A stretch of 64,000 nt of DNA from Elgaria multicarinata webbii (lineage: Eukaryota; Chordata; Lepidosauria; Squamata; Anguidae). Positions 11,015 to 22,300 of the stretch are shown here, in pieces. Within the stretch, counting starts at the first letter, position 1, and each line of letters begins with the position of its first letter. The position numbers and the translations under genes are program-made. The notes below the pieces were generated by a model that worked only from the letters and a program-made list of their open reading frames with translations, made no database searches and had not been told where the DNA came from. Location: contig NC_086179.1 of assembly GCF_023053635.1 (NCBI RefSeq), positions 9,004,001 to 9,068,000 of the forward strand, given 5' to 3'.

Positions 11015-11017
<3 letters not shown>
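10905..11017. repeat. Unclassified interspersed repeat, copy 2
   Basis: CCCTTTAAATGAAAGGGACT through GTTTCTGACTTCTGCATTGC pairs with 6178-6300. A TC/TG microsatellite follows it. Confidence 0.6.

Positions 11018-11110
<93 letters not shown>
11018..11110. repeat. Compound microsatellite (TC)n(TG)n
   Basis: About 45 bp of TC is followed by about 48 bp of TG. Confidence 0.98.
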
Positions 11111-11112
<2 letters not shown>

Positions 11113-11215
11113 GGCAGCAATGGTTCTCCAGGGTTTCAGGCAAGATTCCTTTCTAGCCCTACCTGGAGAAGGCCAGGGTTGAACCTGAGACTTTATGCAT
11201 GCAAATTAAAGCCCA
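11113..11215 (-). mobile_element. Second-family SINE, partial
   Basis: TCCAGGGTTTCAGGCAAGAT and TAGCCCTACCTGGAGAAGGC belong to the body of the 13761 family. It follows a long TC/TG microsatellite. Confidence 0.72.
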
Positions 11216-11844
11216 CAAGTAGCCTCTTCCTTACAAAAATCTGGAGCTGACTCATGCCTCCCCAGTGCAAGTCTCAACAGCACTGCACCACACCAGCTTC
11301 CCAGAGCTTGCTCTTTGGTTGAAGGGTTGACCTACATGAACCGTTGGGTTGCTTCTAAATCTGTTTACGTAACTTTTGGAAAGGTAGTAACCATTTTTGT
11401 ATCCCCATAAGAAAACATCTGGATGTTTTCTGAATGAGGTTGAAAGTTTCTCTCCGTAAGAAATGAGTTCCGAATGACCTGTCAGCCAGTGATGAAGAAT
11501 GCTTTCTTCTTCTTGCTTACTCAGTCCTGCTTGCTAGTCATATTTGATTAGCAATGGCTTTGCAGATCTGGTTACACAACGGTGTGAGATAACAGTGGTG
11601 CTATCATGAACTAGCATCTCATATCCTCAGACTTGTGGCGCTTCTCAGCTGCTTACTGAGACTGAGCCGGTCCACATTGGGAAAGGTGACTTCTACCTTG
11701 AGTACAAAGAAATGCTCAGATGTCTTTGTGTGGTTGTGTCCGCCGACTTGTACAGATGTCTTGAATCCTCATGGGTATTTCAAGGTGGAGGTCAGACAAA
11801 GATATTGCAGCTACAGAAAAAATCTTTATACCCAGGCATTTTAG
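11216..11844. other. No gene recognised
   Basis: Unique sequence between a SINE piece and the long CR1. Confidence 0.4.
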
Positions 11845-12983
11845 AATCATAGAATCATAGAATAGCAGAGTTGGAAGGGGCCTATAAGGCCATCGAGTCC
11901 AACCCCCTGCTCAATGCAGGAATCCACCCTAAAGCATCCCTGACAGATCGTTGTTCAACTGCCTCTTGAAGGTTTCTAGTGTGGGAGAGCCCACAACCTC
12001 CCTAGGTAACTGATTCCATTGTCATACTGCTCTAACAGGAAGTTTTTCCTGATGTCCAGCTGGAATCTGGCTTCCTTTAACTTGAGCCCGTTATTCCGTG
12101 TCCTGCACTCTGGGAGGATCGAGAAGAGATCCTGGCCCTCCTCTGTGTGACAACCTTTTAAGTATTTGAAGAGTGCTCTCATGTCTCCCCTCAATCTTCT
12201 CTTCTCCAGGCTAAACATGCCCAGTTCTTTCAGTCTCTCTTCGTAGGGCTTTGTTCATCCTGGTTGCCCTCCTCTGAACACGCTCCAGCTTGTCTGCGTC
12301 TTTCTTGAATTGTGGTGCTCAGAACTGGACGCAATACTCTAGATGAGGCCTAACCAGGGCCGAATAGCGAGGAACCAGTACCTCCCGTGATTTGGAAGCT
12401 ATACTTCTATTAATGCAGCCCAAGATAGCATTTACCTTTCTTGCAGCCATATCGCACTGTTGGCTCATATTCAGCTTGTGATCTACAACAATTCCAAGAT
12501 CCTTGTCGTTTGTAGTATTGCTGAGCCAAGTATCCCCCATCTTGTAACTGTGCATTTGATTTCTATTTCCTAAATGTAGAACTTGGCATTTATCCCTATT
12601 AAATTTCATCCTGTTGTTTTCAGCCCAGCACTCCAGCCTATCAAGATCAATTTGAAGTTTGTTTCTGTCTTCCAGGGTATTAGCTATCCCACCCAATTTT
12701 GTGTCATCTGCAAATTTGATCAGCGTTCCCTGTACCTCCTCGTCCAAATCATTAATAAAGATGTTGAAGAGCACTGGGCCCAGGACTGAGCCCTGCGGCC
12801 CCCTACTTGTTACCTCCCCCCAGTTTGAGAAGGTTCTGTTGGTAAGCACTGTTTGAGTCCGATTCTGTAGCCAACTGTGAATCCACCTAATAGTTGTTCC
12901 ATCTAGCCCACTTTTAGCTAGTTTGTTAATCAGAATATCATGGGGCACTTTATCAAAAGCTTTGCTGAAGTCAAGATATATTA
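11845..12983 (-). mobile_element. CR1 LINE, longest copy, with reverse transcriptase C-terminal half
   Basis: This 1.14-kb 5'-truncated CR1 ends in tandem ATCATAGA octamers at 11845. The frame 12319-12948 holds reverse transcriptase motifs (GPQGSVLGPVLFNIFINDL, FADDTKL with the catalytic DD). An in-frame TGA replaces the Trp of VQFW, and the rest of the frame continues toward 11976 with small gaps. CR1 encodes an endonuclease and reverse transcriptase; only the latter's C-terminal part remains. The copy is dead. Confidence 0.93.
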
Positions 12984-13066
12984 CGTTTATTTATTTATTT
13001 ATTACATTTATATACTGCCCCACAGCTGAAGCTCTCGGGGCGGCTCACAAAAGTTAGGGTTCACAG
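12984..13066 (-). mobile_element. L2-like LINE/SINE 3' end, short
   Basis: (TTTA)n is followed by CATTTATATACTGCCCCACA and GAAGCTCTCGGGGCGGCTCA, the common squamate L2-type 3' end. It abuts the 5' end of the CR1 at 11845-12983. Confidence 0.65.
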
Positions 13067-13760
13067 CATTCCCACAGTCCACAAGGGAGGTTACCCGATC
13101 AGATTTATTGGCTTATTTTAGGACCTGGGTCTCGCCTGTGTTTTCAAAGCCCCCTACAGCCGCCATGTGTACAGGTACATCCATGTTCGCAGACACGTTA
13201 CAATGCCTCACTTGAACTCACAGGAGCAGTGAAATTATGCACCTTACAGGAAGATCCTTACTAAGGAAAGCACACACTATTCAGAAACACTTTAGAAGGA
13301 AATATATATATATGCTACCGTATCGAATTCGTTTTTAAATGAATCCAGGGCACAGCAACTTTTATCTCTCCATTTGGCCTTTAGCCTCTGTATTTCCTTC
13401 GGTGTGTCTTGCTTTCTATTAGCAGTGTGTGTAACCAGAACTCAGAATGCCATAAGTATCAGCATTATTCTCAGGCGTTCTTCTGGTTTTGAGCAAATTT
13501 GGGAGAGGTTATATCCCTCACTTCTGCTTTGCTAAAGATAGCAGTCTTTTTTTTTTTACAACCCTCAAGGGGTTTGGGTTTGGTCCAGAGCTGCTGAAAG
13601 GGTCACATCTGTAGGAGCTGTAACCCTCCCAACCCCGAATTATATTTTCCATGAATTATATTGAAGGGTGGCTGTTGTCGACTAGGAGTCCTTATAATTT
13701 TATTTGGTCTGTAAATTCCCTGGGCAGAGCGCTACAGTTCTGTAGGCTCCTCTGCAATCA
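13067..13760. other. No gene recognised
   Basis: Unique sequence with a short (AT) run near 13302 and a poly-T run near 13548. Confidence 0.4.
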
Positions 13761-13955
13761 TAGGAACATAGGAAGCTGCCTTATACTCAGTCAGACCATG
13801 TATCCATCTAGACTAGTATTGTCAACACTGACTGGCAGCACTGGCCCTCCAAGGTTTCAGGTTCGATTCTTTTCCATGCCTACCTGGGGGTTCCAGGGAT
13901 TGAACCTGGGACCTTCTGCATGTAAAGCCAGTGCGCTACCACTGAGCTATGGCCC
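13761..13955 (-). mobile_element. Second tRNA-derived SINE family (TATAAGGCAGCTTCC end)
   Basis: AGGAACATAGGAAGCTGCCT at the left is the 3' end. At the right, GCTACCACTGAGCTATGGCC is the tRNA-like head on the minus strand. Confidence 0.85.
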
Positions 13956-14102
13956 CTCCTGACCATTGAACTATGCCCCTTCCCCATAAGAGTATAATAC
14001 TTATCAGGATGAGATACTTAGGAGATAGCCCTTAGCTTTTGATCAGCAAAAGCTGGAAGAGTTGCACATCTGGCTTCCATGAATCCCCAGAAGTTTGTAC
14101 TA

Positions 14103-14226
14103 GACCAACCTTCACCAACCTGGTGCCCTTCAGATGCGTTGGGCTGCAACTCCCATAAATCTCAGCCAGCACAAGCCATTGGTCATGCTGGCTTGGCATT
14201 ATGGGAGTTGCCGTCCCATACTTCAG
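14103..14226. mobile_element. Diverged relative of the CAGCCTTCC palindrome MITE
   Basis: CCAACCTTCACCAACCTGGT and TGGGCTGCAACTCCCATAAA, with a partly inverted second half. It is an older copy. Confidence 0.65.
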
Positions 14227-15134
14227 GAGACCACCGCGTCGGAGAAGGGGTGAACGGGCTAGCAAGTATTGTGCCTCTTTCTGCAAGCAATAGAAAGTTA
14301 ACCTATGGCATTCATTGCCAGAAGATAGTGTGATGCCAGCTAGCAGAAGTAACTTAGATGGGTTTGATTAATTTCATGGATATTAGTTCTCTTAATAGCT
14401 ATTGTCAAAGATGGCAGGAGGTGGTCCCCTTCTGATTATCCGGCTCTGCAGGGAGGTAACAGCTATCGCGAAAACGTCCTACTGTGGGGCTTTCCAGGGC
14501 CATACGGTTGGCCATGATCAGAACTTGCGTGATGCCTGAGATCTGTGATGTTGAACCTGCTTCAACCCAAGAGTTGAATCCAACTTTGGTGAAGATCTCA
14601 GGGGCCTCAACCTCCTGCAATGAGCAGGGGGTTGGACTCGATGGCCTTGTAGGCCCCTTCCAACTCTACTATTCTATGATTCTAGCGCTAGGCAAAGCCA
14701 AAGACAAAATGGGGAGCCAAAGGTGAGGGATACTGGCTAGGCCAAAATACCAAAGATCCCAGCATACACCTCTTTCTGCCAGCTGCTAAGCACTTGGAGA
14801 GGCAGTTCAACATTTTGAAATAGGGGGTGGGGGGAATGTGTGCAAAATCCAGGAAACCATCGAATGATTAATGGTTGTGGGGAAGGGGCCAGGAGAAGGG
14901 CGTGTAGCTATCTGAAGGATCCCAGCGGGGCGGATTTGCTTGCAGGGCCAAGGTTCCACACCTCTGCCCTAAATCCTCGACACCCTTGCCCTGGATGGAG
15001 TGTGGCCATTCTAACCTGTGCCCCATATCCACTGAGGTGCTGACAGTGCTAGGAATTATTTTTGATAGAATGCTTCCTCCCTTCAACTTCCATCTGCCCA
15101 TTCTGGGAATCCATTGCAGATCATGAGCGAAGTA
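14227..15134. other. No gene recognised apart from a short CR1 tail
   Basis: Only the CR1 tail at 14615-14690 is identifiable. Confidence 0.4.
14615..14690 (+). mobile_element. CR1 LINE 3' tail, short
   Basis: It runs from GCAATGAGCAGGGGGTTGGA to TCTATGATTCTA, a 3' end only. Confidence 0.8.
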
Positions 15135-15580
15135 GAAAGTGTTGGTTATCACCTTTAAAGCCCTACATGGTTTGGGTCCAGGCTACCTGCGGGATCGCCT
15201 TCTCCCGTACAATCCGCCCTGCACACTCGGGTCCTCTGGGAAGAATCTACTTCAGTCAGCCAAAATTAGGCAGACAACCGTTACCCAGAGGACCTTCTCT
15301 TCTGCTGCTCCCAGACTTTGGAATGGCCTGTCGGGAGAGATTTGTTGGCTTAATACTCTTTCTGAGTTTAAGACAGCCATAAAGACTAGTCTCTTCCGGC
15401 AGGCCCATTCAGTGGAATTTTAGGATGCTTTTAGTATGTTTTTAGTATGTTTTTAGGAAGTTTTAATAATGTATACTGTGTTTGAATAATATTTTATGTA
15501 TTTTATACTTGCTGTTGTTCCCTGCCTCGATCAAAATAGAGAGGCGGGTAAGAAATAAATTTTATTATTATTATTATCAT
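15135..15580 (+). mobile_element. L2-like LINE 3' end
   Basis: The frame TFKALHGLGPGYLRDRLLPY, then FSSAAPRLWNGLSGEICW, is the reverse transcriptase C-terminus. It is followed by GTTCCCTGCCTCGATC and an (ATT)n tail. It ends about 200 bp before the TMEM110L exon at 15783. Confidence 0.82.
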
Positions 15581-15782
15581 CCTCATCATCTTTCTGCATA
15601 GCAAAGGAACCAACATCTCCAAATGTCTTTCAGGTGTGCGTCACCATAAAGAAGACAATGTTTGGTAGCCGGGAGGCTTGGGGGATGGCCGCCAAGTCCC
15701 TCTTGGCTGGCAGTTCCACTGACTCTTTTTATCATAGACCCGAGAACATGGTGGGATTCCTTCCTTCCTTGCTCTCTTCCAG

Positions 15783-15895
15783 GTGATCCTCCACAGGCAG
15801 CTGCTTGGATTGGCCAGTGTATCCTCTATTTGCTAATAATGATCTTCGAGAAAACCACAGTTGGTCTTGTCTTGCTCATTCCTGGTTGGACCAAG
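15783..15895 (+). CDS. TMEM110L: TMEM110L exon: GDPPQ...WTK, membrane segment
   Basis: A pyrimidine-rich acceptor (ccttgctctcttccag) ends at 15782 and a GTAAG donor starts at 15896. Two bases complete a Gly codon, followed by 37 codons. The exon reads [20 protein letters not shown] then [17 protein letters not shown], corresponding to human [27 protein letters not shown] then FEKSVVFIVLLILQWKK. The central stretch is a hydrophobic transmembrane helix interrupted by the conserved FEK. The exon ends in phase 0. Exon identity is strong; the choice of paralogue is an inference. Confidence 0.85.
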
Positions 15896-18800
15896 GTAAG
15901 ATTGATGCATGGATCTAGTGCATTTGGTTCCCACATAATTTCCCATGTTTTTCGTAAAATCAAACGGCAGAGTCCTTCTGGGATTGCATTGCTTCAGCCT
16001 GCAGGTGAGGCTGTCACATATTTGCAAACAGCTTGTATATAGAAAATGCATCAGGAAGAGGTGTGGGATAGTACCTTTTGCTCAGATTCCATTTTTTTCT
16101 ACATGCAGGTTGACGGGGGAGAGCATTCAAAATAGCGACCTCCGTACCTTCAATGGAAGGCTTTTGCTACATGATTTTGCTGTATCTTAGCTCTCAAGAA
16201 ACAGGGTTTTGGGGTTTTTTTGCAATGGTTTCTTAGGACAGGTAACGTGCAAATTAGCGACACCTTCCTCTGACTAACGTTATTATTTATTTATTTTATT
16301 ATTATTTATTGCATTTATACCCCACCTTAATACTCATCCTCCTCCACTCCATTTTATCCTCACAACATCCCTGTGAGGTAGATTGGGCTGAGAGTCTGTG
16401 ACTGGCCCAAAGTCACCCAGTGAGCTTCCATGGCCGAGTGGGGACTAGAACTCGGATCTCCTGACTCCAAATCTAACATTTTAGCCACTACACCACACTG
16501 GCTCTTCTGCAGGATGTCTGAAATCCTGAGTTGGTTTTTGAATTCTGGATTTGCTTGTGAGGCAGGAAGAGCTTACACGTTTTATTTCCTTATTAGGAAA
16601 ATGAATCACCAGGCAAATAATCCCCACAGGTCTCCCTGATGACTTGTTCTTATAAATGCATTCGCAAGTGGCTGTGGTGGAGTTAGGTAATTTTTAGACT
16701 CTAGACTTCATAATCTTATGGGGCGGGATGCTCTCTAGATAGTAGTGAGTATTATTGCACTTACTTCAGAATCTAGTAAGCCACTGCATCTGCACTTGCT
16801 CATTCTTCAGAGTGGAGCTCTAAACATCTGCCCCGATGTCCTTCCCTGATGGCACCATTGCATGCATGGGCATTCTTACAATTTGAAGGTCATCACAAAG
16901 CGTAATGAATGATGTACAATTTGGATCCTGGAACCAGCAACTTTGCACGGAGCCAGACATAACATTTGCCAATTTAGCAGGACCACTTCGCAAGTTACCC
17001 TCAATTTGTTCCAAATGTACCTTTTCCTCTCCAAGTACCAAGTGTTAGGTAAGCAGGGAACTGAGCTATACAAGTTTACAGCAAAATTGACCACAGAAGG
17101 GGCTTATTGGCTAACACCAGGGACGTCGCAATAAATAAATAAATAAATAAATAAATAAAATCCCTGGACCGTTTTTTTGAAAATGTTCTTAAAAGGTGTA
17201 CTTTTCCCCCTATAAGGCAAGATGTAAATGTATAAATGTACGAATGCACACTTGGCATTTCTAAAACATCTGTAGAAAAAAACCAGGAGAGGGCAGACAC
17301 CTGAAGCCTGACAGGAGGTGCAACACTGGTGGTTCTGTTTGCTGACATGTACATGTGTGATTCTGGCATCCCCAGATATGTTGGACTGCAACTCCCATAA
17401 TTCCCAGATGGCGTGGCTCCAGGAGTCCCTGAAGCACTAGGGGGAAGGTGAATCTTGTAATTCAGGGATGGGTTGCTTGTGGCCCTGCAGATGTTCTGGC
17501 CTACAATTCCCATCAGTCATAGGGCACTTGATCTTCATGACAAAGATCTCAGGTTTGATCCTCAGCAGGTCCAGGTATGGTTGGAAAAGACACCTGCCTG
17601 AATACTCCCAGAGTGCAGGATACGGAATAACGGGCTCATTAAAGGAAGCCAGATTCCAGCTGGACTTCAGGAAAAACTTCCTGTCTGTTAGAGCAGTGCG
17701 ACAATGGAATCAGTTACCTAGGGAGTTGTGGGCTGTCCCACACTAGAGGCCTTCAAGAGGCAGCTGGACAACCATCTGTCAGGGATGCTTTAGGGTGGAT
17801 TCCTGCATTGAGCAGGGGGTTGGACTTGATGACCTTGTAGGCCCCTTCCAACTCTGCTGTTCTATGATTCTATGATTCTACTGTAGATCCATTGCGGCCA
17901 GTCAGTGTTGACAAGACTAGGTGAGATAGACCTAGGCCTCAGCTAGTCCTAGTGCGACGGAAGGGTGAAGAACCTGTGATATTTTTATCACGGGATCTCC
18001 CCCTCTGTTCACACGCGGCATGCGATGACCTCAGAGGGAGAGGCGTCGCGCCCGCCATTTTGTTTGTTTTTTCTTAAAGGAGAAGATGTGCACTAACGCT
18101 CATGAGCAAAAGCTAAGGGTTTTGTTTTTTTTTAAAAAAAAACCACAACATTCCCCTGCTCCCCCCACTCCACCCCTGATGGGCGCAGGTCCCGGCTCCT
18201 CGTGAGGAACTGCGAGAAACCGCGATGCCCGGCCATACGTTCCGCGGTCTCAGGCTCAGCCCGAAACCGTAGAAAAAATGGGCCTAAAGTGGAGGGCGAG
18301 ATCCTGGGACAAGGGAGGGATCATTCCTCCCTGATCCCGGGATCCCCTGTGCATCATGTGGATGCACATGGAAGATCCCAGGGATCGCCCTGGGATAACG
18401 CCCCATCTAGCTAGGGCCCAAGGGTCTGATTCAGTATAAGGTCTGATTCAGTATAAGGGTCTGATTCAGTATATATTCAGTATATATTCGGAATAACGGG
18501 CTCAAGTTAAAGGAAGCCAGATTCCGGCTGGACATCAGGAAAAACTTCCTGACTGTTAGAGCAGTGCGACAATGGAATCAGCTACCTAGGGAGGTTGTGG
18601 GCTCTCCCACACTAGAGGCCTTCAAGAGGCAGCTGGACAACCATCTGTCGGGGATGCTTTAGGGTGGATTCCTGCATTGAGCAGGGGGTTGGACTCGATG
18701 GCCTTGTAGGCCCCTTCCAACTCTGCTATTCTATGATTCTATGATTCTATGAAGGCAGCCTCCTATCTTCTTATGCCCTAAACAGCACTGCCGATAGTGA

Positions 18801-19353
18801 GAGGTGACGGGAGTTGGAGGCCAAAATACCTGGATGGCCGCGTGTTGCCCACCCATATTGGAACTGGTTGGATTTCCTTCCCTATCCCAAGGATTGCGAG
18901 AACAGCAAAATAGCCAAGGAATAAGTTACGGCAGTGGCATCTCAGGCAAGGTAGAAGGTGCAAAAAGGAACTTCTTCTCCACCTATTATCCACACACAGT
19001 TACATTCTGCACCTTTCTCGGTGCAACTTAGGCTTAGCGTTCCAGCAGCCTCACAGTATCCCTCACCTGGACAGCGAGGCAGCAATAGGTCTGCCTGCTT
19101 CCCTGGCGGCAGAATTAAGAAGAGGTTGTGCTTGCAGCTGAAGCCGAAAGGCAGCTGTAAGCGCTGGCATCTCTCCCTGCCTGTAGAAAGGGTCACTGTA
19201 GTTCCCGTTTAAGTCTGCTCTCCATAAAAGCTGTGCGTCGTCTTCTTTTTCCAGCTTCAGGAGAATCTTCTGGACTACATCCCTGATCCTCAGCTGGAGC
19301 TGGTACTGGTGATGCTTGTGGTGCCCTTTGTAGTCAACGTGAGTAAATTATTA

Positions 19354-19396
<43 letters not shown>

Positions 19397-22300
19397 TATA
19401 GCACCATCAATGTACATGGTGCTGTACAGAGTAAAACAGTAAATAGCAAGACTCTGCTGCATAGGCTTACAATCTAATAAAATCATAGTAAAACAATTAG
19501 GAGGGGAAGAGAATGCCAACAGGCACAGGGTAGGGTAAGCAGGCACAGGGTAGGGTAAAACTAACAGTGTAAAGTCCGCACAACATCAAGTTTTAAAAGC
19601 TTTAGGAAAAAGAATAGTTTTTAGTTGAGCTTTAAAAGCTGCGATTGAACTTGTAGTTCTCAAATGTTCTGGAAGAGCGTTCCAGGCGTAAGGGGCAGCA
19701 GAAGAAAATGGACGGAGCCGAGCAAGGGAAGTAGAGGCCCTTGGGCAGGCGAGAAACATGGCATCAGAGGAGCGAAGAGCACGAGCGGGGCAATAGTGTG
19801 AGATGAGAGAGGAGAGATGGGAAGGAGCTAGACCGTGAAAAGCTTTGAAGGTCAACAGGAGAAGTTTATATTGGATTCTGAAGTGAATTGGAAGCCAATG
19901 AAGAGATTTCAGAAGCGGAGTAACATGGTCAGAGCGGCGAGCCAAGAAGATGATCTTTGCGGCAGAGTGGTGAACAGAAACCAACGGACTGATGTGAGAA
20001 GAAGGAAGGCCAGAGAGAAGAAGGTTGCAGTAGTCCAACCGTGAAATAACCAGCGCAAAGAGGTTGGAAGGACATGAGAGTTTCTGGCCATTCAGAGTCT
20101 GGGATGTGGAAGCCCCTCTTAGACTTTCACTCCACTACCAAAATTGCAAAGGTGGAACCAGTGACCTAGGGAGGTTGTGGGCTCTCCCACACCAGAGGCA
20201 TTCAAGAGGCAGCTGGGCAGCCATCTGTCAGGGATGCTTTAAGGTGGATTCCTGCATTGAGCAGGGGGTTGGTCTTAATGACCTTATAGGCCCCTTCCAA
20301 CTGTACTATTCTATGATTCTATGAAAAAGATCTTGGCCCTTGGACATTCGCTGCATTCGTAGAATCATAGAATAGTGGAGTTGGAAGGGGCCTACAAGGC
20401 CATCAAGTCCAACGCCCTGCTCAATACAGAAATCCACCTTGATGGAGGGCACATGATAGGGGTCTGAGGAAGGGGAGTATATTGTGGGGTGGGTGGGGGA
20501 GAAAACACCCCAAGTGATACAGTGCCACGCCATGGTGGTAGACGGTTTCTGGTAGCTGTTTAGCGGATGATGTCTTCTGATGACATTTGAGATTTGTGCC
20601 ACTTCTGTGACTGATGAGGCGCCTGAAGAGTGAGCCCCAGGTGGATCTAGGAAGAAACGCTGTTTAAGGTCCACCCCAGAGGAGGAAGAACAACCTGGGG
20701 AGACTGGCAGAAAGCCAACACATGCCCCCAAATCCAGGAATCTCTTTGCAGGCGAGAGTGCAGATCAGAAAGCAGAATTCTGAAACTCAACAAGCAGGGG
20801 GTGCGAATATAGACATCACATGCCTGCAGAAATTGAGGGGGTGTATAAGGCAATGACTAGGTAGTGTTCAAGGTCTCAGCTTAAGTTGCTAGCTCCCCAC
20901 TTCCTTTGTATATTTGCCAATGTAAATTTATAAAATGTTTTTGCAGTGGGATGTTTATAATGTCCTAGTGAAATAACAGGAAACCTGCTCCTACATCCCA
21001 GGTTGCTCTGTCAAATGACAAATCCTGTGTGTGTGTGTGTGTGTGTTTTAAAGGAAGCAGAGCGTCAATGGGAAATCTTTTAATCATCTGTTAAAAAGAT
21101 TTAAACCCTGGCACACAACAATAGGAAGTGATCAGGTGGGGCATGGCACAGGGAAATTTAACACACAATGTTACTGTGTAAATTCATGGGTGCAGGTATG
21201 GGGGAAGCAGAGGTGTACATACCTTTTTGGAGGAATGGCAAAAAGTTACTTGTTTATTAAAATAAACTGCAAGAGAATGTATGATCAAAGCTATGGTTGA
21301 TGTCCCCAAATATCCACACATTGTAAAATTAGAAAAAAATACGTTAGCATATATATTTTACTATCAAATTTATATTCTGCCTTTCCTCTAAGCCCAAGGT
21401 ACTGGCCATTGTTCTCTCAGTGTATAGTTAAATCCGTGCATAGTTAAATTATGGAACTCACTACCACAAGACGTAGTGATGGCCACCAATTTGGACGGGT
21501 TGGATAAATTCCTGGAGGTGAAGGCTATCCATGGCTACTAGCTATCTCCAGTATCCAAGGAAGTAAGCCTGTGGGCACCAGTTGCTGGGGAACATGGGTA
21601 GGAGGGTGTTGTTGCACCATGTCCTGCTTTGTTGTTCTCTGGCCAACGGCTGGTTGGCCACTGTGTGAACAGAGTGCTGGACTAGATGGACCCTCAGTCT
21701 GATCCAGCATGGCATGTCTTAAGTTCTCATGTTCTCATATTTTATCTTCACAACAGCCCTGTAAGGTAGGTTAGGCAGAGAGGTAGTGTTTGGACAGGAT
21801 CACAAAGTGACCTTCATGGCTGAGTAGGGACCCGAATCTGGGTTTTTTTCCAGTCTAGGGCCAACTCTATTAAGAACACAAGAACTGCTTGATAGATCAG
21901 ATCAAAGGTCAATCTAGTTCAGGAGTGTTGAGCGTGGCTTGTCTGAGACCCACAGTGAATTTGGCCCATCGTCCTGCTCTAGTATCCCATTTTTCACCAT
22001 GGCCAACCAGATGTTTCTGGGAAAGCACAACCCCTCAAGGCAACATCCCCCACTGTTGTTCTCCAGCAAACAGCATTCGTGGGCATGGAATTTAGCTAGT
22101 ATGGCTAATAGCCAGACAAATTCACAGAGGGTGAGTCTAATTCCCTTTTAAAACCAGTGGCCATCACAGGACCAGCTCAAGGTGTTTTGTTGCCTGAGGC
22201 AAAGGACACCATGGTGCCCCCTCCCCTACCACGAACCACAGCTAAATGGACTTGCAGTTGAATCTTTCTTCAACACTGGCAAGGGGATACCATCTTCCAT

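Larger units (their letters stand above)
17525..18779 (+). mobile_element. Second-family SINE broken by two CR1s and a GC-rich MITE
   Basis: SINE pieces occur at 17525-17583, 17883-17935, 18421-18484 and 18753-18779 (GGCAGCCTCCTATCTTCTTA end). All are in order and on one strand. The middle piece has a local duplication of GGTCTGATTCAGTATAAG. Confidence 0.72.

Noticed and set aside
20306-20731. 141-codon minus-strand frame
   Set aside because: Its C-terminal part is the CR1 tail; the rest is unrecognised and probably chance.
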